DNA from: Ochrobactrum sp. BTU1
Lineage (GTDB): Bacteria; Pseudomonadota; Alphaproteobacteria; Rhizobiales; Rhizobiaceae
Direction: 5' to 3'
Assembly (NCBI GenBank): GCA_018798825.1
Contig: CP076354.1
Span: 1,054,001 to 1,118,000, forward strand
Length of the DNA: 64,000 bases
In this document: positions 60,308-64,000 of the stretch, piece by piece
How the letters are laid out: each line of letters opens with the position of its first letter
Position numbering within the stretch: position 1 is the first letter of the stretch
Notes under the pieces: model-generated
What the model was told of the DNA's origin: nothing
The model's input: the letters and a program-made list of their open reading frames with translations, nothing else
The model's database searches: none
Position numbers and translations under genes: made by a program

Positions 60308-63300
60308 TCAGTGATGCGGTACAGGAGCAGGTTGTCCACCCTCTTCCTTTTCAGGAACGAATTCACCCTCAACATCTTTCTTTGCAATGAACGTATAGAA
60401 CATCGGAACCACGAAGAGCGTGAAGACTGTACCGATGGTGATACCGGTGAAGATCACCAGCCCCATCGAGTAACGAGCCGCCGCACCCGCACCACTTGCG
60501 ATGATCAGCGGAACAACGCCAAGCGCCATTGCAGCCGTGGTCATCAGAATCGGACGCAGGCGGGTTTCTGCCGAGAGGATGATGGCCTCACGACGCGAAT
60601 GACCATGCAGGCGACGCTGCTGGTTGGCAAACTCCACCATCAGAATACCGTGCTTGGTTATCAAGCCGACAAGGGTAATCATACCAACCTGCGTATAGAT
60701 GTTGAGCGTGCCAAGTCCCAGGTTCAGCGGAACGATAGCACCGAAGATCGAAAGCGGAACCGACATCATGATGATGAACGGATCGCGGAAGCTTTCGAAC
60801 TGCGCCGCAAGCACCAGATAGATCACGATAACGGCAAGGCCGAAGGCGATCATGATCGTGTTGCCCTGCTCGACTTCCAGACGCGACTGACCGGAATAGT
60901 CAAGGAAGAAGCCTTCCGGCATCTTCTGCTGCGCCAGATTGACGAGTGTTTGCAGGCCCTGACCTGTGGTGACACTCGGCATTGGCAGAGCGGAAATCGT
61001 TGCCGAATTCAGCTGGTTGAACTGCTCGATAGCCGCAGGCGAAGAGTTCGTCTTGATCTGGATGACAGAAGACAGAGGAACCATCTCGCCCGAAACACTG
61101 CGAACATAGAAATCACCGAGCTTTTCAGGATTCGAACGATAGATGTCCGGCACCTGACTGATGATATCATAGCTGTTTGAATCGCGGTCGAACTGAGCAA
61201 TCTTTGCACCACCGGTCAGAAGACCAAGCGTCGAGCCAATATCACTCACCTGCACGCCCAGCGTTGCAGCCCGGTCACGATCAATTGTGATGGTGGTCTG
61301 CGGCGCATTATAGGACATGGAGTTCTGAACGATAATGAACTGGCCTGTCGCCTGTGCTTCGTTTTTGATTTCCTCAGCAAGCTCGAACACCTGACTTGAC
61401 GGTCCCGTCGACTGAAGAGCAATCGAAATCGGCAAGCCACCACCAGCACCCGGCAGCGAAGGAGGCGCAAAGATGAATGCGTCAACGCCGGCAACCTTGG
61501 TCAGTCGGGCAGTCAGGTCTTCCTGAATCTGCTTCTGCGAACGCGTGCGCTCAGACCAGTCCTTCAGCACCCAGAGAGCGATACCGGAGGTTGTGCCACC
61601 ATCCATGCCGACGATCTGGAAGCGTGTGTCGAGTTCCGGCAGATCCTTGGTCAGACCATCGATCTGCTCGGCATAGAGGTTGGTATAGGCAGAGGTTGCA
61701 TATTGCGGCGCCTGGAACATCGAGAACAATGCGCCTGAATCTTCTTCCGGTGCCAGTTCGCTCGATGTGTTCACAAACAGGAAGCCTGTGAGACCAACCA
61801 GAGCAATAACGATCATCAGCGTAATCGGGCGATAATTAAGCGATCCCGATACGAGACGATGATATCCCTTTTCGAGCTTCTTGAAGTTCGTATCAATGAA
61901 CTTCTGGAAGCGCGATGCCTCGCCATGTTTCAACATACGCGCGCACATCATCGGCGAGATTGTCAAAGCTGCAACGCCGGAAATGATAACCGCACCTGCA
62001 AGCGTGAAGGCAAACTCGCGGAACAGCGATCCGGTCAAACCACCGGTAAATCCGAGAGGTGCAAACACCGCAGCCAGCGTGATCGTCATCGCGATAATGG
62101 AGCCGGTGATTTCCTTCATACCCTTGAAGGCCGCATCCATAGGACGCAATCCCTCTTCGATATGCCGGTGAATGTTCTCCAGAACCACGATGGCGTCATC
62201 CACCACCAGACCAATCGCCAGAACCATCGCCAGAAGCGACAGAAGGTTGATCGAGAAGCCCAGAATATACAGGAAGAAACAGACGCCAATCAGCGAAATC
62301 GGGATTGTTACAATCGGGATAAGCACCGACCGGAACGAACCCAGGAACACGATGATGACCAGAATAACGATAGCGACCGCTTCGCCGATGGTCGTGAACA
62401 CTTCGTTGATCGACGAGCTGATCTGCTCAGTCGCATCATAGACCAGATCAAGCGTCATGCCTTCAGGCAAGGATGCCTGAATGGCCGGGAGTTCTTTCCT
62501 GAACGCTGTCGCAACATCGATAGGGTTCGCTGAAGGCGTTGGGTAGATTGCAAGGAATGTACCCGCAGAACCATTGAACGAAACGATCGTGTCCTTGCTT
62601 TTCGCCGCCAGTTCCACCTTTGCAACATCGCGCAGACGAACGACTTCATCGCCGGAAGTCTTGATCGGCATCGCACCGAAAGCTTCCGGTGTCTGCAAGG
62701 TCGATTCAAGCGTAATCGAAGAGGCAACAAACTGGTTTTTGGTCGTACCCGGTGCCGACAGGAAGTTCGACGCATTGATCGCAGCCAGAACTTCCGGTGC
62801 GGTGATCTGGCGTGCGGCGAGCTGAATTGGATCAAGCCACACGCGCATCGAATAGACCTGACCACCCAGAATTTCGGCCTTGGCCACACCCTGCACCGTG
62901 GAGATGCGCGGCTGCATGACGCGTTCCAGATATTCAGTAATCTGCTCGCTCGTCATGTTCGGGTTCTGTGCTGCCAGATACATGGTAGCAAAGCTCTGGC
63001 CCGTTCCCTTGACGATAACCGGGTCATCGGATTCAGACGGCAGATTGCCGCGAACCTGATTAACCTTTGCAATCACCTCGGTCAGTGCCGCATCAGGATT
63101 TGCGCCAAGCTTCATCTGCACCGTCACCGTGCTCGACGATGGACGGCTGGATGAAGTGACGTAATCAATGTTTTCAGTGGTCGCCACGGATTCCGCGATT
63201 GGCGATGTGATAAAGCCCTGAATAAGCTCCGCACTCGCACCCGCATAAGCAGTGGTGACGGTAATAACGGTTTCATCGACCTTTGGATATTCACGCACCG

Positions 63301-63397
63301 AAAGCTGCGCGATACCCTGAAGGCCAAGGAGAATGATCATGAGAGCGACCACGGTAGCAAGTACGGGTCGCCGGATGAAAATATCGGAAAAACTCAT
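60308..63397 (-). CDS. RND multidrug efflux permease (HAE-1 family)
   Basis: 1029 residues. Twelve membrane segments in two repeats with large periplasmic loops. N-terminus Phe-Ser-Asp-Ile-Phe-Ile-Arg-Arg-Pro-Val-Leu-Ala; proton relay Asp-Asp in Gly-Leu-Val-Val-Asp-Asp-Ala-Ile-Val-Val-Leu-Glu-Asn near 400; Leu-Val-Gly-Leu-Ile-Thr-Lys-His-Gly-Ile-Leu in the second half. Proton-driven export of drugs or detergents with an adaptor and an outer-membrane channel. The upstream adaptor gene, 12 bases away, is in the same operon. Confidence 0.95.
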   Translation of the reverse strand: MSFSDIFIRRPVLATVVALMIILLGLQGIAQLSVREYPKVDETVITVTTAYAGASAELIQGFITSPIAESVATTENIDYVTSSSRPSSSTVTVQMKLGANPDAALTEVIAKVNQVRGNLPSESDDPVIVKGTGQSFATMYLAAQNPNMTSEQITEYLERVMQPRISTVQGVAKAEILGGQVYSMRVWLDPIQLAARQITAPEVLAAINASNFLSAPGTTKNQFVASSITLESTLQTPEAFGAMPIKTSGDEVVRLRDVAKVELAAKSKDTIVSFNGSAGTFLAIYPTPSANPIDVATAFRKELPAIQASLPEGMTLDLVYDATEQISSSINEVFTTIGEAVAIVILVIIVFLGSFRSVLIPIVTIPISLIGVCFFLYILGFSINLLSLLAMVLAIGLVVDDAIVVLENIHRHIEEGLRPMDAAFKGMKEITGSIIAMTITLAAVFAPLGFTGGLTGSLFREFAFTLAGAVIISGVAALTISPMMCARMLKHGEASRFQKFIDTNFKKLEKGYHRLVSGSLNYRPITLMIVIALVGLTGFLFVNTSSELAPEEDSGALFSMFQAPQYATSAYTNLYAEQIDGLTKDLPELDTRFQIVGMDGGTTSGIALWVLKDWSERTRSQKQIQEDLTARLTKVAGVDAFIFAPPSLPGAGGGLPISIALQSTGPSSQVFELAEEIKNEAQATGQFIIVQNSMSYNAPQTTITIDRDRAATLGVQVSDIGSTLGLLTGGAKIAQFDRDSNSYDIISQVPDIYRSNPEKLGDFYVRSVSGEMVPLSSVIQIKTNSSPAAIEQFNQLNSATISALPMPSVTTGQGLQTLVNLAQQKMPEGFFLDYSGQSRLEVEQGNTIMIAFGLAVIVIYLVLAAQFESFRDPFIIMMSVPLSIFGAIVPLNLGLGTLNIYTQVGMITLVGLITKHGILMVEFANQQRRLHGHSRREAIILSAETRLRPILMTTAAMALGVVPLIIASGAGAAARYSMGLVIFTGITIGTVFTLFVVPMFYTFIAKKDVEGEFVPEKEEGGQPAPVPHH

Positions 63398-63409
63398 CTT
63401 GCTCGCCTA

Positions 63410-64000
63410 TTACTTGTCAGCCGCAGGCAGCGGATTGACTGTGTTGTCGATCGTAACAGCAGCACCCGGCGAAAGCCGGTTCTGACCTGCAGTGATCACG
63501 ATATCACCAGCCTTCAGGCCATCGGTGATTTCAGCAACGCCGCCATAACGACGACCGACCTTGACGAAAACCTGCTGCGCGACCTGCTTTGCAGCCTGTC
63601 CTTCAGGAGCTTTTTCGCCTTCTTTTGGCTGCTCGGGACGAACAGCATAAACATAGTCACCGTAAAGGCTTGTCACGATTGTCGTTTGTGGCAAAGCCAG
63701 AATATTGTCTTCCTGTGGAAGCTCAACGCGAACCTGAACGAACTGACCAGGCGTCAGACGTGGTTCATCATTCTGCACTTCTGCACGCACGGAGACCAGA
63801 CGGCTTGCAGGGTCGATCTTTGGATCAATACCAACAATCGTGCCGTTATATTTCAATGCGTCCATGTTTGGTCCGACCTTCACAGGCTGTCCAAGCTTCA
63901 GGGAAGAAAGCGACTGCTCCGGTACAGAGAAGTCGATACGCATCTTGTCGGTTTCCTGCAAAGTGCCGATAACGGTGCCCGGCGTCAGGTACTGACCGAG
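63410..64000 (-). CDS. RND periplasmic adaptor subunit, C-terminal part
   Basis: 197 codons are in the window and the frame is open at the right edge, so the N-terminus is missing. The visible part has the beta-barrel (Met-Arg-Ile-Asp-Phe-Ser-Val-Pro-Glu-Gln and Gly-Thr-Ile-Val-Gly-Ile-Asp-Pro) and membrane-proximal domains (Gly-Leu-Lys-Ala-Gly-Asp-Ile-Val-Ile-Thr-Ala-Gly-Gln) of HlyD/AcrA-type adaptors, with a Glu/Lys/Pro-rich insert in the loop between them. It links the permease to the outer-membrane channel. Confidence 0.92.
   Translation of the reverse strand, partial: LGQYLTPGTVIGTLQETDKMRIDFSVPEQSLSSLKLGQPVKVGPNMDALKYNGTIVGIDPKIDPASRLVSVRAEVQNDEPRLTPGQFVQVRVELPQEDNILALPQTTIVTSLYGDYVYAVRPEQPKEGEKAPEGQAAKQVAQQVFVKVGRRYGGVAEITDGLKAGDIVITAGQNRLSPGAAVTIDNTVNPLPAADK

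Noticed and set aside
61859..62533. 224-codon + strand open frame inside the RND permease gene
   Set aside because: Antisense shadow of the permease; rich in Arg, Gln and His, as expected of reversed membrane codons.
1..64000. CRISPR array or cas genes
   Set aside because: No set of regularly spaced 25-40 base repeats with unique spacers. The 11-12 base CCTAAGG arrays are far too short in period, and no cas-like protein is present.

Overview
The window joins two different kinds of DNA. Bases 1 to about 28,025 are the right-hand part of an integrated, T7-like (podovirus) prophage. Bases 28,026 to 64,000 are ordinary chromosome of an alphaproteobacterium, most likely Brucella/Ochrobactrum or a close relative. 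The host guess rests on gene content and order recognised from memory (ilvA-type dehydratase, DEAD-box helicase, cysK-like gene, sseA, and the yidD, IscU-like, folE, hisI block); no search was run.

Prophage, all on the + strand except one small gene. The virion genes follow the T7 order closely: gp7.3-like protein, portal, scaffold, [inserted lysis cassette of amidase, small membrane protein, Rz and Rz1 spanins], major capsid, terminator, tail tubes A and B, internal virion proteins gp13 to gp16, a collagen-like tail fibre, a second fibre protein, class II holin, small and large terminase. After the large terminase lies a gene-free 600 bp with two phased arrays of CCTAAGG-like heptamers. Their position and sequence recall the T7 concatemer junction (SRR, terminal repeat, SRL), so the linear virion genome probably ends there. 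Beyond it comes a leftward early region in virion terms (21.3 to 27.8 kb): small unknown proteins, an ArdA-type anti-restriction protein with a zinc-finger insert, three putative winged-helix or HTH regulators, inverted-repeat operator candidates, and a tyrosine integrase. A complete phage-borne tRNA-Leu(UAA) and a 3' fragment of a second tRNA-Leu(UAA) mark the right attachment site. The RNA polymerase, replication genes and left attachment site expected of such a phage are not in the window and should lie to its left.

Host region. From 28.1 to 34.4 kb: threonine dehydratase, DEAD-box RNA helicase, cysteine synthase-like enzyme, AlaX-type editing protein, 3-mercaptopyruvate sulfurtransferase and a GNAT acetyltransferase, the last four closely packed. 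From 34.4 to 38.3 kb: a diguanylate cyclase, a tiny membrane protein, an acetate/succinate CoA-transferase and a glyoxalase-fold protein. From 38,365 to 40,886: an ISNCY-like insertion sequence that appears to carry a passenger gene. From 41 to 52.5 kb: a TPR methyltransferase, a bile-acid symporter-family carrier, galE, mazG, flavin reductase, nitroreductase, an exported Gly/Pro-rich protein, thrS, a D-Ala-D-Ala carboxypeptidase, yidD and an IscU-like scaffold. From 52.7 to 54.9 kb: folE, hisI and a patatin-like phospholipase. Then two near-identical tandem tRNA-Leu(GAG) genes, a molybdopterin-binding (Mop/TOBE) gene broken by an in-frame TAG, a glutarate-type degradation pair (CoA-transferase and glutaryl-CoA dehydrogenase) with a divergent LysR regulator, a luciferase-like oxidoreductase and an RND efflux operon that runs off the right edge.

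Start codons were chosen by ribosome binding site, family length and stop/start overlaps. All family assignments come from reading motifs and remembered family features.
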